A DNA stretch of 64,000 nucleotides from Candidozyma auris. Its lineage: Eukaryota; Ascomycota; Pichiomycetes; Serinales; Metschnikowiaceae. Positions 37,570 through 51,859 of the stretch are shown in pieces. Every line of letters begins with the position of its first letter. Within the stretch, counting starts at the first letter, position 1. The notes beneath the pieces were generated by a model. The model searched no databases, was not told the origin of the DNA, and worked only from the letters and a program-made list of their open reading frames with translations. The stretch spans positions 744,001 to 808,000 of the forward strand of contig NC_072812.1 in NCBI RefSeq assembly GCF_003013715.1, given 5' to 3'. The position numbers and the translations under genes are program-made.

Positions 37570-39054
37570 AATGTAATGGGCGATGAAATGTTATGCAAAA
37601 CTCGTGTCGAGTTGTTCTTGGAAAGAGGAGCACAAAAACAAAAAAGGCTCAGTTCACTGACAAAAATAAGTCCTTGAGCACGGGTTGTGGTAGGCTATGT
37701 GCAAACGGCGAGGAGGGTGTAACACGGCGCAGGAACTGTTGGTAATAAGCCTCAGGAACGGAAGCGAGGCGGACATCAGCTTTAGTGTAAGTAGGGAAGA
37801 ATTTGGGAAAACTTTTGAAATTTTCATTCTTTGCCGAGTCCTTCCACTTGTCTTGCTTGCATTTCGGACCAATGAGCTAATTCACACACTTGAAGCTGCC
37901 TAAGCGAAGGACGCATTTTTTGACAGCATACAGTGCAGATAGAGGTACCATTCTCCTGCGACTATTGTTCTCGAAGAGTACCCTTCTCATAAGAATCCCG
38001 GTTGGAAGCGCCCATAGTTTCGCAACCCACAGGTGACTTTTGATACCAAATGGCTTTGATAATGTATGTGAACCTGTTAGCTGAACCACAATAAACCTTC
38101 TATTGAAGTAAAACAATTTTCTATACTGTTGTGAGGTTCTACAGAAATTTTGTGAGGGGATGAGGTGCTCTATATTGAGTGCCTAAAACTAATTGAAAAC
38201 TCGGTAGGCGGCTTTCGTTATTATGAAATTAAGGTTTTTTTAGGGAATATTGAAAATAGTGTCATGTCTACAGTGCTCGGACCCTCAAAGTCACTCATTA
38301 GTTAGAGCACTTCACATTGGTTGCAATTAAGAAAAAAAAATTCTGGGAGCCAATTCCTGGGAAGATGAGGAGTAGCAGTGGTTTTTTGCAAGTATTTATA
38401 GTACCTTCAACAAACTCAGAAGCTTCACGTTTTGGTGAACTGGTGTAGCTGGGAGTACCATTCGTTCTCATGATTTCAGCACCAAGATGCCCGCATTACC
38501 ATCGTCGATAAGCAGCATTGTGTTATTGCGTACTTTGAAATTGAGGTACAGAGAATATACACACTATTCATTCAAAATGTTGATTGGTTTGGACAGCGGC
38601 TTTGTGAGATCGGTTGAGTACTCAGGTGAACTAGCTCAACTACTGCGGGGTCTGTTGAGAACTCAAAGAATAGAAGACTCGCACATACGATGTAGCATGA
38701 AAGTCACATCAAATATCTGAATTACTTTAAGACTTACTTTTTCTCGACTAGTCTAATTTTTTGAGAATGCTAGGTAGTCATCTCAAGTGGCGTGGCTGCA
38801 AAATTTTGAGTTTGCCATAAAATCAACTTGTAAGCATGAGGGTATCAAAACCCTGCTCCAACAGACTATTCCATTCCCTATAATGATATAATTCCCCAAC
38901 CTGAATCATCTCTTCCCTTCTATACCTCGTTCTCTCTCTCGCCTTCCACCCGCCAATACCATTGAACCACTGGTCCTGCATAAACACAACTCCATGATGC
39001 AAGCCAAATCTACTTACGAACGGTTGCCCTCCAGCATCTTCTACCAATTACATC
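37570..39054. promoter_or_regulatory. Divergent 1.5 kb intergenic region between the GT15 gene and NPL4
   Basis: No supported gene. The longest frame (38487-38720, 77 codons) has no recognisable content. A run of nine A lies at 38332-38340. No tRNA-like box B was seen. Confidence 0.45.
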
Positions 39055-40746
39055 ATGATCATCCGTTTTCGCTCCAAAGATGGCATGGTGAGAGTCAAAG
39101 TTGAGCAAACTGATCCATTCTCAAAGGCTTTGAACGAGGTTGCTGCCAAGTATTCCATAAAAGACCCTGAGCTGGTTTTCGTCAGCGATAAGCCGAACGA
39201 AAGAGGAACTAACGCCACAGACCTTGCCGATAGGTCCGTCGAAGATCTAAATTTGAAAAATGGTGATATAATCTTCTTGACATACGAATCTTCTGAGCTG
39301 CAAGCTTCATCCGAGGGCCTGGGAGCCAGTAGAGATCAGCAGACGGTACCTGTGAGAGATACCACTCCGGCACCAAAAGCAGTGAAGCAACATCCTGTTG
39401 ACGATTTGCTCGACAAGGAAGAAGGTCTCATCAGAAGATCTAAGTCGAATTTATGTAATCATGGCGACAGAGGTATGTGTGAGTACTGCTCGCCTTTGCC
39501 GCCTTGGGACAAAAACTATTTGAAAGAACAGGGAATCAAGCATAAGTCATTCCATGCCTATTTAAAGGAAATGAATGAACAACAAAATAATTTTAGCAAG
39601 GCATCTTCTTACATTGCTCCATTACAAGATCTCAATTACGCCATCAACTTACGTTGTCCCGGTGGACACGCTCCATACCCGGGAGGGATTTGCTCAAAGT
39701 GTCAACCAGCACCAATCACGCTCCAGCAGCAACCATTCCGTATGGTTGATCATGTCGAATACGCTGATCATTCCATTCTCAACACCTTCATCGATGTTTG
39801 GAGACAAGCCGGAGTTCAAAGATACGGCGTTCTCTACGGTAGATATGAGCCTTTTCAAAAGGTTCCTCTTGGCATTAAAGCAGTGGTTGAGGCTATCTAT
39901 GAACCTCCACAGCTGGGTGAGTTCGATGGCATTACCCTCCTTCCTTGGGAGAACGAAGCAGATGTTGATAAAGTCGCCCAAGCACTTGGCTTGCAGAAAG
40001 TCGGTGTAGTCTTCACCGATTTGACGGATTCAGGCCGCAAAGATGGGTCAGTTTTGTGCAAGCGTCATAAAGAATCTTACTTTTTGTCATGCGTCGAAGT
40101 TATGATGGCTGCGAAGAATCAAGTTGCTCATCCAAACTACAGCAAGTACTCTGAGACTCAGGACTTCTCTTCCAAGTTTGTTACTTGCGTCATAACAGGA
40201 AACCTCAATGGGGAGATTGAGCCCCACTCGTATCAAGTTTCTCGCAGTGCTGAGGGTCTTGTCAAGGCTGACATTATTTCTGCCTCTACGCATCCCAACA
40301 TGCTTTGCATCAATAAAACACAAGGTTCAAGATACGTTCCTGATGTATTCTACTCAAAAATCAATGAGTATGGTTTGGAGGTCAAGGAAAATGCCAAACC
40401 AGCGTTTCCAGTCGAGTTCTTGTTAGTAACTCTTCTGGACTCGTTTCCATTGGAGCCCAAACCGATGTTTAAGCAGCAGTTCGTCGTCGAGAATAGAGAG
40501 TTTTTGGGGGAGCTTCAAGATCTCAAAGCTGTGCAAAGACAAATCCAACAAGGCGATGAGGATGGCTCTCACCTTGTTGATTTTCACTTCTTAGTATACC
40601 TCTGTAAGATGGGTGTATTGAGTGGAGAGGAGCTCGATCTTCTCTTAAAATTTGCAAAAGAAAAGAATTACGACGACTATTTACACTTAATTCAATCCGG
40701 CGGATGGATGACCCTCTTGACAATCTTGGAGCAGAGCACCCATTGA
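39055..40746 (+). CDS. NPL4: Npl4, cofactor of the Cdc48-Ufd1-Npl4 ubiquitin segregase
   Basis: The protein has 563 residues, against 580 in S. cerevisiae. A ubiquitin-like domain occupies about 1-80 (MIIRFRSKDGMVRVKV). A first zinc site (CNHGDRGMCEYCSPLPPWD) at about 132-150 and a second (CPGGHAPYPGGICSKCQP) at about 201-218 bracket the zf-Npl4 region. A catalytically dead MPN domain (about 235-480) follows, with VEAIYEPPQ and GVVFTDLTDSGRKDGSV. The complex unfolds ubiquitinated proteins in ER-associated degradation and on chromatin. The ATG at 39055 is the first in frame. Confidence 0.97.
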   Translation: MIIRFRSKDGMVRVKVEQTDPFSKALNEVAAKYSIKDPELVFVSDKPNERGTNATDLADRSVEDLNLKNGDIIFLTYESSELQASSEGLGASRDQQTVPVRDTTPAPKAVKQHPVDDLLDKEEGLIRRSKSNLCNHGDRGMCEYCSPLPPWDKNYLKEQGIKHKSFHAYLKEMNEQQNNFSKASSYIAPLQDLNYAINLRCPGGHAPYPGGICSKCQPAPITLQQQPFRMVDHVEYADHSILNTFIDVWRQAGVQRYGVLYGRYEPFQKVPLGIKAVVEAIYEPPQLGEFDGITLLPWENEADVDKVAQALGLQKVGVVFTDLTDSGRKDGSVLCKRHKESYFLSCVEVMMAAKNQVAHPNYSKYSETQDFSSKFVTCVITGNLNGEIEPHSYQVSRSAEGLVKADIISASTHPNMLCINKTQGSRYVPDVFYSKINEYGLEVKENAKPAFPVEFLLVTLLDSFPLEPKPMFKQQFVVENREFLGELQDLKAVQRQIQQGDEDGSHLVDFHFLVYLCKMGVLSGEELDLLLKFAKEKNYDDYLHLIQSGGWMTLLTILEQSTH

Positions 40747-41161
40747 CGAATCACAGCAAAATACAATTTTCTTTTTCGCAGTCAGTCTAGAAGCAGCCTG
40801 AAGCCCTGTCTTCTTCGCTGTGAAATCCACAGATCACATTGATTCGGATGGTTGTAATAGAAGCATACAACCCTATTTTGGTGCCAAGAAATCGTACAGT
40901 TTGATCTTCAATTAGTGCAGTATTGGGTAAGCATTCACCGAGAAACTGCTTGTCCAGACACCACGGACGAGTATACCATGCACGATTTGGTATATATGCA
41001 GTACTGCGTAGTGAGAGCATCAGAGATGGGACCAAGCACACTTTGCTGGACAGCCCCAAAAGGTACAAAATGCTAGTCAGACTGCTTCATAACGCCCTCT
41101 ACTCATAGAGATCAATCGTTGTAGCCATGAAAAATATTTAATTTCATCAAAAAATTTACTC

Positions 41162-41167
41162 CACGTG
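41162..41167. promoter_or_regulatory. CACGTG site upstream of SSE1
   Basis: The context on the minus strand is TATCACGTGG, matching RTCACGTG. It lies 9 bases before the heat-shock element. Confidence 0.45.
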
Positions 41168-41175
41168 ATAAAATT

Positions 41176-41193
41176 TTCTCGAAGCTTCTAGAT
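41176..41193. promoter_or_regulatory. Heat-shock element upstream of SSE1
   Basis: The bases read TTCtcGAAgcTTCtaGAt: three perfect alternating Hsf1 units and a partial fourth with exact two-base spacing, about 130 bases before the SSE1 ATG. This is what is expected for an Hsf1-controlled Hsp110 gene. Confidence 0.8.
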
Positions 41194-41323
41194 GAGTCGT
41201 GCGCGAACTAAGCAGTTTTTCGCATAGTATATGAGAAGTCGCTCGAGCCAATTTGAATTCGTTATACTACGTGATTTCACCCACGAGACTCGTTAAATCC
41301 ACCCAGTTATTTGATTAAACAAA

Positions 41324-43432
41324 ATGGCTACTCCATTTGGTGTTGACTTCGGTAACGACAATACCGTCATTGCCTGTGCAAGAAACAGAGGTATCGACAT
41401 CATCGTGAATGAGGTCTCCAACCGTTCTACTCCTTCCTTGGTCGGTTTTGGCCAGAGGAACAGATTTATCGGCGAGACCGGTAAGAACCAACAGACTTCC
41501 AACTTGAAAAACACTGTTGGAAACTTAAAGAGAATCTTGGGTATGAACTACAAAGACCCAGACTTTGACATTGAGTCCAAGTACTTCTCGTGCGGTTTGG
41601 GTGAGAACGAGCTTGGCCAGATCAACGCCAAGGTGAGATTTTTGAATGAGCCTCAGGAGTTCACCTCCACCCAATTGGCGGCCATGTTCTTGAATAAAAT
41701 CAAGGACATCACTGCCAAGGAGACCAAAGGCAACATTGTCGACATTTGTCTTTCAGTGCCCGTGTGGTACACTGAGAAGCAGAGACGTGCAGCTTCTGAT
41801 GCTTGTAAGATTGCTGGTTTGAACCCAGTAAGAATTGTCAACGAGGTCACTGCTGCTGCCGTCGGGTACGGTGTTTTCAAGCAGAATGAGTTGCCTGAGG
41901 ACAAGCCAAAAAATGTTGCATTTGTTGATATTGGCCACTCGTCTTTCCAGGTTTCTATTGCTGCCGTGAAGAAAGGTGAGTTGAAAATTTTGGGTTCTGC
42001 TTACGATAAGCACTTTGGTGGAAGAGACTTCGATCGTGCCATCACAGAGCACTTTGCCGACGAGTTCAAGACCAAGTACAAAATCGACATCAGGGAGAAC
42101 CCTAAGGCCTACTACAGAGTGCTCACTGCTGCTGAGAAGTTGAAGAAGGTTTTGTCTGCTAACACTCAGGCACCAATCAACATCGAGTCCGTCATGAACG
42201 ACATCGATGTGTCTTCTTCTTTGACCAGAGAGGATTTGGAGGAGTTCATCAAGCCATTGTTGGAGAGAATCAACGTCCCAGTTGAGATTGCTTTGAAGGA
42301 TGCTGGTCTCACCACCGAACAGATTGACTCCATCGAGATCATTGGTGGCTGCACAAGAGTGCCATCTTTGAAGAAAAGGCTTACCGAGATTTTCGGCAAG
42401 CCTTTGTCCACCACCTTGAACCAAGATGAGGCCATCGCCAGAGGTAACGCCTTCATCTGTGCCATGCACTCCCCTACCTTGAGAGTTAGACCTTTCAAGT
42501 TTGAGGACTTCAACCCATACTCCGTGTCCTACTTCTGGGATAAGGAGGAAGAGGACGACGACCATTTGGAAGTTTTCCCAAGAGGTGGTACCTTCCCTTC
42601 CACCAAGATCATTACCTTGTTCAGAAAAGGTGACTTCGACGTTGAGGCCAGGTACACCAACAAGGAGGAGTTGCCAGCCGGTGTTGAGCCATTGATTGCC
42701 AAGTGGCATATCAAGGGTGTGAAGCCAAACGAGGGCGAGTCCTCTATTGCCACAAAGTTAAAGTTGAGAAACGATCCATCTGGTTTCTACACCATCGAGT
42801 CTGCTCACACAGTTGAAGAGAAGATTGTCAAGGAGTTAGTCGAGAAGGAGCCAAAGGAAGGTGAGGAGGAAGAGGAAGAGTCCGAGCCAGAGTACAGAGA
42901 GGTCAAGAAGGTCGTCAAGAAGGATGACTTGGTCTTGGAGATGCAGTCTTCTGCTTTGACTGAGGAGCAAAGAGCTACATTTTTCGAGAAAGAGAATGCC
43001 TTGGTGGTTGCCGACAAGTTGGTTGCTGACACTGAAGACAGAAAGAACGCCTTGGAGGAGTACATCTACGAGTTGCGTGGCAAGTTGGAGGACCAGTACA
43101 AGGATTTCGCTTCTGACGATGAGAAGGCCAAGTTGTCCGATATGTTGATGAAGGCCGAAGACTGGTTGTATGATGAAGGTTATGACTCGACCAAGGCTAA
43201 GTACATTGCCAAGTACGAGGAGTTGGCTTCGCTTGGTAACCTTATTAGAGGCCGTTACATGGCCAAGGAGGAGGAGAAGAAGCAGGCCATCAGACAGAAG
43301 CAGGAGGCTGAGCAGATGGCTGCCATGGCTGAGAAGATGGCTGCTCAGAGAGAGTCCACCAAGGGTTCCGAAGAGAACAAGGAGGAAGAAAAGAAGGATG
43401 AAAAGAAGGGCGACGAGATGGACCTCGACTAA
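41324..43432 (+). CDS. SSE1: Sse1, Hsp110 chaperone and nucleotide exchange factor of Hsp70
   Basis: The protein has 702 residues. The N-terminal ATPase domain starts [20 protein letters not shown] and contains [14 protein letters not shown] and [28 protein letters not shown] near residue 340 completes the actin-like fold. The beta domain carries an acidic insertion ([13 protein letters not shown]) near residue 515, and the long C-terminal helical bundle ends in a Lys/Glu-rich tail. This is the Hsp110 layout. It releases ADP from cytosolic Ssa Hsp70. Leucines are mostly TTG, as in highly expressed yeast genes, and long antisense frames over this gene are a by-product of that bias. Confidence 0.97.
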   Translation: MATPFGVDFGNDNTVIACARNRGIDIIVNEVSNRSTPSLVGFGQRNRFIGETGKNQQTSNLKNTVGNLKRILGMNYKDPDFDIESKYFSCGLGENELGQINAKVRFLNEPQEFTSTQLAAMFLNKIKDITAKETKGNIVDICLSVPVWYTEKQRRAASDACKIAGLNPVRIVNEVTAAAVGYGVFKQNELPEDKPKNVAFVDIGHSSFQVSIAAVKKGELKILGSAYDKHFGGRDFDRAITEHFADEFKTKYKIDIRENPKAYYRVLTAAEKLKKVLSANTQAPINIESVMNDIDVSSSLTREDLEEFIKPLLERINVPVEIALKDAGLTTEQIDSIEIIGGCTRVPSLKKRLTEIFGKPLSTTLNQDEAIARGNAFICAMHSPTLRVRPFKFEDFNPYSVSYFWDKEEEDDDHLEVFPRGGTFPSTKIITLFRKGDFDVEARYTNKEELPAGVEPLIAKWHIKGVKPNEGESSIATKLKLRNDPSGFYTIESAHTVEEKIVKELVEKEPKEGEEEEEESEPEYREVKKVVKKDDLVLEMQSSALTEEQRATFFEKENALVVADKLVADTEDRKNALEEYIYELRGKLEDQYKDFASDDEKAKLSDMLMKAEDWLYDEGYDSTKAKYIAKYEELASLGNLIRGRYMAKEEEKKQAIRQKQEAEQMAAMAEKMAAQRESTKGSEENKEEEKKDEKKGDEMDLD

Positions 43433-46117
<2,685 letters not shown>

Positions 46118-46294
46118 CTTCTACTGTCATTCTTTGCATTATTCAATTTACATTGCATTTAGGTTTGTACTATTAAAAACTAAGAGGTCATGGGGGATTT
46201 ATCTCTGTAGCTTGTACTGCAATTCAAGATTTGTATTGTATTTAAGCCATCATCGGGACTACGTATCTGAATATTGAGCTCGCAATAACTATTT

Positions 46295-47950
46295 TCAAAG
46301 CATCTTCGACATGTAAGGACCATCAACCTCGTAACCCAATTTAGCGTAGTAGTTTCTTACACCGACGCCAGAAATCACACTAATCTTCTTCGACCTGTGC
46401 TCTTCTCTTGCAATTCTTTCGGCCTCTTCCATCAAAAGTGTACCAAAACCTTGATGCTGGAATTTTCTTGGGTCTCTTGAGTGTAACGGAACGACAGATC
46501 CGTAAACATGCAACTCACGAACAATGGATGTGGGCTGCGAGGTGAATTCCTTCCTGAATGTGTATTTCTTTGTGGCCTTTCTGAGACGCAACAATCCAAT
46601 AAGAATGTCTTGCTTTGGATCTTCATAGGACAAAAATGTTTCCCAGCCGCCATTGGCCGTGTAATCTCTTCTGATGAGCTCGACCTGGTCAGGCGAGACC
46701 TTGTGATGAACTTCTTGAATACCAACTTCTCTAGTACGGACATCACGACAAGTGGTACCAAAATCTTTCATTCTGGCGAGCGCTAACTCACGCAAATTAC
46801 CATTTTCAACACCGGAAGAAACCAATGGCATAGGGATGTCTCGCTGCACACGATAAATACGAGTCCACGGCGGCACAAGCGCCAATATTCTAGCAACTAA
46901 GTCGATAAGAGCGTTGGCATTGTATGACTTATAAAGGCCTTTCTTCCAAAGCTCATAAAGACCAGTTCCTCTGATGACTAAGGTGGGATAAATCTTGAGA
47001 CCATCGGTTCTGAATGCGGGGTTTTCAAAATACTCAATAAACTGATGAAGATCACGCTCCATGCCAACATTAGGTAAATCTGGCATCATATGGCTGACCA
47101 CTTTGTAACCAGCATCTTTTGCCACAGCAAATGTTTCACACACAGCCTTCACCGTGTGTCCTCTGTTGGTATCCCTTGCCACATCCTCGTATACTGATTG
47201 TACACCGACTTCTAATCTTGTACAACCGTACTTCAACATATCACTAAGATGAGTTTCAGTACAATAATCAGGTCTTGTCTCAATGGTGATACCAACACAC
47301 TTCGTTTGAGACTGTTGAGAAAACATGATCGCCTCATCGAGGTTTTTTCCATTATAACCTGAAAGGGCATTATGCAACTGGGTGATGAAACCCTCTCTGT
47401 AGTCTTGAGGCAAAGACATAAATGTGCCTCCCATGATGATATACTCGACTTTGTCAATGGAGTGACCTAATGCCCGGAGCTGTTCGATTCTACCTCTCGC
47501 TTGTTCGTAAGGATCGTAACGTGCACGAATGGCTCTCATGGAAGTCGGTTCATATCCAGTATAAGATTGGGTGGAGTATTCAAAGTCAGAATCTGGCCCA
47601 CCAGGACAGTAGACACAAATATTACCAGTGTAAGCTATATGAGGACATCTGTGAGGCTTACACATCACCGCAACAACAGCGATACCAGATGCTGTTCTGA
47701 CGGGCTTGGCTTTGAGTTTGGGTATGAGGTACTTTTTATGCTGATCTGGAATAGACGATATGATGTCTGTGAGTCTGGGTTGATGCTTTAGTTTGTGCTT
47801 CTTGGCATATCTAGTGATGAGACCATTGAGGTTCACATCTTTGGAAGTTTTAAGAGACGCCACTAGCTCTAGTGAGATATCTGCACAGCACTGGATGAAT
47901 CTCTCTTTCTCGGGAGCGAGCTTCCGTCCTTTCTGTATAGCTGTGGGCAT
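46295..47950 (-). CDS. ELP3: Elp3, radical-SAM/acetyltransferase subunit of Elongator
   Basis: The protein has 551 residues from an ATG at 47950, which has CAAA before it and gives a length near the 557 of S. cerevisiae. An upstream in-frame ATG at 48001 has weaker context and would add 17 residues. [20 protein letters not shown] opens the conserved region. The radical-SAM core has MCKPHRCPH and [17 protein letters not shown], whose Cys bind the Fe-S cluster. The C-terminal GNAT domain includes [14 protein letters not shown] and [19 protein letters not shown] for acetyl-CoA. Elongator makes the cm5U-type modification at tRNA wobble uridine. I found no CTG codon in this frame, although Leu is abundant. 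Confidence 0.97.
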   Translation of the reverse strand: MPTAIQKGRKLAPEKERFIQCCADISLELVASLKTSKDVNLNGLITRYAKKHKLKHQPRLTDIISSIPDQHKKYLIPKLKAKPVRTASGIAVVAVMCKPHRCPHIAYTGNICVYCPGGPDSDFEYSTQSYTGYEPTSMRAIRARYDPYEQARGRIEQLRALGHSIDKVEYIIMGGTFMSLPQDYREGFITQLHNALSGYNGKNLDEAIMFSQQSQTKCVGITIETRPDYCTETHLSDMLKYGCTRLEVGVQSVYEDVARDTNRGHTVKAVCETFAVAKDAGYKVVSHMMPDLPNVGMERDLHQFIEYFENPAFRTDGLKIYPTLVIRGTGLYELWKKGLYKSYNANALIDLVARILALVPPWTRIYRVQRDIPMPLVSSGVENGNLRELALARMKDFGTTCRDVRTREVGIQEVHHKVSPDQVELIRRDYTANGGWETFLSYEDPKQDILIGLLRLRKATKKYTFRKEFTSQPTSIVRELHVYGSVVPLHSRDPRKFQHQGFGTLLMEEAERIAREEHRSKKISVISGVGVRNYYAKLGYEVDGPYMSKML

Positions 47951-48001
47951 TTTGGTGTGATTGATGACTTCGGAGTAAATGAAAGATCTGACCCTTCCCA
48001 T

Positions 48002-48588
48002 CGCACACACTGCAGCTTGGTGCACGGATGTTGGAAGATAACGAGTCAGATTTGCACTAAATGATTTATGATTTTGCTAAATTTTCTTTGATAAAAATAC
48101 CTAATTGATTATGTGACATCTTAAGCTCGGGTAATTTCTTCTTATGAAATCCTGATTGAGAAGTGATCATCTATGCCGCTGTACTTTCGCGATCGTGATT
48201 AGCATTACCGATGTTGTGATTCGTTCCTTGACAGTTATGGGAGATATGATGCAAAAGTCTGGGGATCAAATACGAATTTTGCAATAGATTCATGAGGCTC
48301 CCCATTTAAACTGGTTTGGAGTTCGGAATGCCTTCCTTTATGTAAGGGTAGTGTACCTAAGTAGGATAAGCCAATGCCTCCATCACCATGCACAAGGATG
48401 CAACTTACTAGATGGTCAACTCAAGATCCGCCTTATAAATGCTCAGTCTGGTGTTTGCTTTTCCCAAATATCAACAACGGAGCTATATATATAGAGAAAT
48501 TCAGAAGTGCTCTTTTGGTGTACCCTGCATGTGGCGGATACACCTAAAATTTTCAGAACAAGTGATAGCTACAATTAGGTCAGACAAC
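48002..48588. promoter_or_regulatory. Divergent promoter region between ELP3 and MBA1
   Basis: This is 587 bases with no gene. A TATATATATA run at about 48485-48493 may serve MBA1. Confidence 0.45.
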
Positions 48589-49440
48589 ATGTTGGGCATT
48601 AAAAGCATCTCCAGAGGCTTTCTTCGCCCCTCTGTCCATTCTTCTCTTGCTCCGGCAACACGTGCCGCCATATTCACACGAACATATGCTCAGAAGAAGC
48701 GTTCTCAAATTGACATTTCTAAGGTCCCTATTAAGCACATTGGATGTCTTGCTGAATTCTACGTCCCCCCACAATTGAAGAACTGTCCGACTTCCTCTTG
48801 GCACAGATTACTTTTAAGAAGATTTTACAATTTTGCATTGAACACAGCCAATGTTGCTCGTTACAGGTTTGCAACCAAAAACAAGGTTTACTTCAACGAC
48901 TGGAAGGAGAAAACTGTCGAAAATTACGTCAAGACCAACAAAGCGTTTGCTGCTGCCTGCTCAACGCGTAAGCTGGCGAGAGACCGTTTTATTAAAGATC
49001 AACTTTCTGGTGCTGCTGGTACTGCAGTCATCGAATCCTTGATCCGTCGTTCTCTGACATTTCCAGCAGATGCCGAAGTCAAATGGAAACTTCTTGATAT
49101 TCTTGAAAACCCTAAGGTTGTAACATTCACTCCCATTCCAGATGAAAGTGGAGTGCCTGTATTTATCCAGTTGGTAACGAAGGTGAAGACTAAACAAGAA
49201 ATGACAGTCAGCACTGGAAAAGGAGAGCCAACGAAAACAGAGAGACTGATCACGGACTATTTGGTGTCTACCATTGATCCTAACACTAACGAAGTTGTTT
49301 TGGTTGGCTCGCTTTTCGAGTCAGATCATATTAGGAAGGTCCAGCCTGAGGTCTCCAATAATCACGCAGCTATGGAGGAGCTTCAAAGAACGAGTGCTGA
49401 TATCTATCGGGATCCTCCAAAGAGTATTGGCAGTGCTTAA
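48589..49440 (+). CDS. MBA1: Mba1, inner-membrane mitoribosome receptor
   Basis: The protein has 283 residues from the ATG at 48589; an in-frame non-ATG frame runs 50 codons upstream. The first 35 residues are a basic presequence (ISRGFLRPSVHSSLAPATRA). The Tim44-like body includes GCLAEFYVPPQLKNCPTSSW, RRFYNFALNTANVARYRF and VVLVGSLFESDHIRKV, and ends with DIYRDPPKS. These match the pattern of S. cerevisiae Mba1 (YBR185C, 278 residues). It tethers mitoribosomes to the inner membrane, together with Oxa1, for co-translational insertion. Confidence 0.9.
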   Translation: MLGIKSISRGFLRPSVHSSLAPATRAAIFTRTYAQKKRSQIDISKVPIKHIGCLAEFYVPPQLKNCPTSSWHRLLLRRFYNFALNTANVARYRFATKNKVYFNDWKEKTVENYVKTNKAFAAACSTRKLARDRFIKDQLSGAAGTAVIESLIRRSLTFPADAEVKWKLLDILENPKVVTFTPIPDESGVPVFIQLVTKVKTKQEMTVSTGKGEPTKTERLITDYLVSTIDPNTNEVVLVGSLFESDHIRKVQPEVSNNHAAMEELQRTSADIYRDPPKSIGSA

Positions 49441-49583
49441 ATAATGATTTAATAGCTTTTAGTGGCATTCTGTAAATATGAAAAATAATGGCATGTATTG
49501 ATCTGATTTTCCTTACCCTGTACTTCTATAACAATCTCTAGTTGCTATTGCATTTAAACGTCTCTTTTACAATCCGACAGCGC

Positions 49584-51035
49584 TCAATCCATCATGAACA
49601 TTGCATTTTCGCCTCCACAATGCTTTTTGTTATCCGACGGTGACCTCTCGATGTTTGGTCTTACCCACAACGTGCCTGATTGTGATCTAGAGTCTCGCCG
49701 CTGCTGCTCTTGAGGGGTCAAGATCAAGTTTCCCAATGAGGCTGGAACGTAATCTTCAAAAAAAGCGTTCTCGTCATCATCAAAGTCATCTTCATTTGAG
49801 CCATCCAGTATTGCAGATTCGTCAAGAAGTCTCAAGCTGCTTTCCGTTGTCAAGGGAAAAAACGACCTTTGATGATTGTGCATCAGGCCGAGATTGGTAG
49901 ATGAGACAAAGTGATCCTGTGGCAGCTGGCTTTGGCTTCCACTAGCACTAAATAAATTCGCCGAGAGGTCAATTGAGTTGGGCAGCGACTTCAAGTTTGT
50001 GGGTGACGTTGATGGCATAGACTTGAATGCGGTGTAGATGTTGTTATGAATGCTCGCCGAAAGAGAGGTGTTCACTGGCGTCGTTGCAGAAGTCAGCCAT
50101 GTGTGTGTCGATTGATAGGTTCCTGTTGGACTGTTTGGTTTGTTTCTAGCAGCATATGTCAGATGAAATGCCTGTCCCGATGAATGCAGCATGGAACGAC
50201 GTGATGCCAACGATACTGGAGTCTCGATCTCGTCAAAGGATGCTCCGTGAAGTCGCGTGTGTTCCTGATGGAAATCGCCAAGTTCACCACAAAGATCGTT
50301 CATGGCATGTTGAGTGACATCTGGAGCAGACAACTTTTGTGTAAAACTTATTCTCTCGCCAGTTTGGGGAAGGTGTGAGCGGTATGAAGATCCCAAAGAG
50401 CTTTGCATTTGTGAAGTCCGGGCGATGTAATTTGCTGAGAAAGCAGCATCCTGGCCTGAATTATAGCCGCTATTTTTGGAAGATGTCCGCAGGGGTGTCT
50501 CACCTTTTGTGCTAGATCCATCTACATTTCCCCCGCCATAGTGATTGCCTCCAAGAACACCATGAGTTCTCTCTTGACGCCTGAGTGACTTCAAATTTAC
50601 CCTTGTGCCGTCAGGAAGAAAATGTGCCAAAGCGCATTTCGAGCCGAACTTACAATTGCCCTTTTGAAAGTACTTACATGGAAGCTTGTCAACCGCTGAG
50701 GAGCCATCAAAGTTGTGGCTGAAAGGGCAAGAGTTTCCCGCCTGACAGTTTCCCTGACGAAAAAACTTACATGGAACATGGCTCAAATTCTTGTTGGCGT
50801 TGGCGCCTAATCCTGTGCCGTTATTTGTGGGAACAGTTCCCGGAGGTCCAGTATTAGGGGGCAACTGATCCAGAAGGGAGCAAAGGTCAAATGGCTGGTG
50901 AACTCTGGAGCGTGGGTGGCTAGAAGAGTTCATAGAATGCTTCCCACCTCTGGCTCCTGTTTTTCCAGACCCGTCCGAAAATGGTATGTATTTGTCGTGG
51001 TTGACGGTCAAGAACTGAATCTCTGGACCTGGCAT
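49584..51035 (-). CDS. LEE1: Lee1-like protein with two CCCH zinc fingers
   Basis: The protein has 483 residues. Two adjacent CCCH fingers lie at about 88-137: PCKFFRQGNCQAGNSCPFSH and PCKYFQKGNCKFGSKCALAH, followed by FLPDGTRVN. That pair and its spacing match S. cerevisiae Lee1 (YPL054W) and S. pombe Cps3-type proteins. The rest is low-complexity Ser/Asn/Gln-rich sequence with an acidic patch (NEDDFDDDENAFFEDYVP) near residue 420. CCCH fingers of this kind generally bind RNA; the biological role is not established. Confidence 0.87.
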   Translation of the reverse strand: MPGPEIQFLTVNHDKYIPFSDGSGKTGARGGKHSMNSSSHPRSRVHQPFDLCSLLDQLPPNTGPPGTVPTNNGTGLGANANKNLSHVPCKFFRQGNCQAGNSCPFSHNFDGSSAVDKLPCKYFQKGNCKFGSKCALAHFLPDGTRVNLKSLRRQERTHGVLGGNHYGGGNVDGSSTKGETPLRTSSKNSGYNSGQDAAFSANYIARTSQMQSSLGSSYRSHLPQTGERISFTQKLSAPDVTQHAMNDLCGELGDFHQEHTRLHGASFDEIETPVSLASRRSMLHSSGQAFHLTYAARNKPNSPTGTYQSTHTWLTSATTPVNTSLSASIHNNIYTAFKSMPSTSPTNLKSLPNSIDLSANLFSASGSQSQLPQDHFVSSTNLGLMHNHQRSFFPLTTESSLRLLDESAILDGSNEDDFDDDENAFFEDYVPASLGNLILTPQEQQRRDSRSQSGTLWVRPNIERSPSDNKKHCGGENAMFMMD

Positions 51036-51859
51036 TATCGGAGGTTAATAAACGCTGCAAGATAATTGTGGCAGCAAAAATAATGGGGTGATTTTCACGC
51101 TTGTCAGTAGATAAAAAAATCTTCTAATTTATGGGAAGTTTTAAGTGTAAAGTAAAGAGGCAGGACCCAATTTGGTGGCGAGTATTTGTAAATATGTGAG
51201 TCAAAATCACTGGTTGATTAAGGATAGAGCCCTGATAAGAGAAAGTGTCAAGGTGCGGTGGCCTGCAGAGAAAAAAGTGAGGCACAACGCTCCCCAGTAC
51301 ACAGTATCGGAAAGGATAACATATGAGGGTGTGGAAACTATGCGTAATCCGGGTGCAGGGCAGGTGATAGCTGATAAGGCTCCTTCGCTTATCCATGGAG
51401 AAAAAGGACTACATGGTTGACAGTCACCGGCAGGTGATTCTTTGTATTCAAATGACGATGCTGTCGGCTTCCTCTGTGCAATCTCAAGATTGAAATTCTG
51501 GACATAACAGACAAGGGTGATGTATGATAAACTTAAGAAAATGCACTATTTTAATTCAGGATCTAGCGAGAGTTTTTAGAATAAGATACGCACAACACTA
51601 TCACTTGGTGGTAATCCTCTGTAATGCACCTCTCGTAATCGCAGACTTTAGATTTATGTGGGGAGTCTCGAGACACTTCCATCACATCAAACCTCTTGCG
51701 TGTGCCCCGCTTACACAATGCCACCCTGCCTTCTCAAGGTGCAAGCAAGCCTACAAAAGAAACGTGCCGGTAACATGTGTCATGCTATTGAAACGTTAAA
51801 TTAGTCTCTCTAATGTACAAAAAGCTCCAAAATATCCCTTACAATCCTATGCAACTGCT
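51036..51859. promoter_or_regulatory. LEE1 upstream region and NOG1 3' flank
   Basis: This is 824 bases. Short frames (51124-51396 minus, 51172-51420 and 51524-51799 plus) look random and use non-ATG starts in part. No RNA gene was recognised. Confidence 0.45.

Larger units (their letters stand above)
40747..41323. promoter_or_regulatory. NPL4-SSE1 intergenic region, the SSE1 promoter
   Basis: This is 577 bases with a heat-shock element and a CACGTG site listed separately. A 93-codon minus frame (40787-41068) has no family resemblance. Confidence 0.55.

Noticed and set aside
38487..38720. 77-codon frame upstream of NPL4
   Set aside because: No recognisable motif, ordinary composition, and located in a divergent promoter.
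40787..41068. 93-codon minus frame between NPL4 and SSE1
   Set aside because: No conserved features, and it overlaps the NPL4 3' flank and SSE1 promoter.
41753..42709. 318-codon open frame antisense to SSE1
   Set aside because: It mirrors the codon bias of the highly expressed SSE1 gene (TTG, GAG, AAG, GAC codons avoid antisense stops). No family motif is present.
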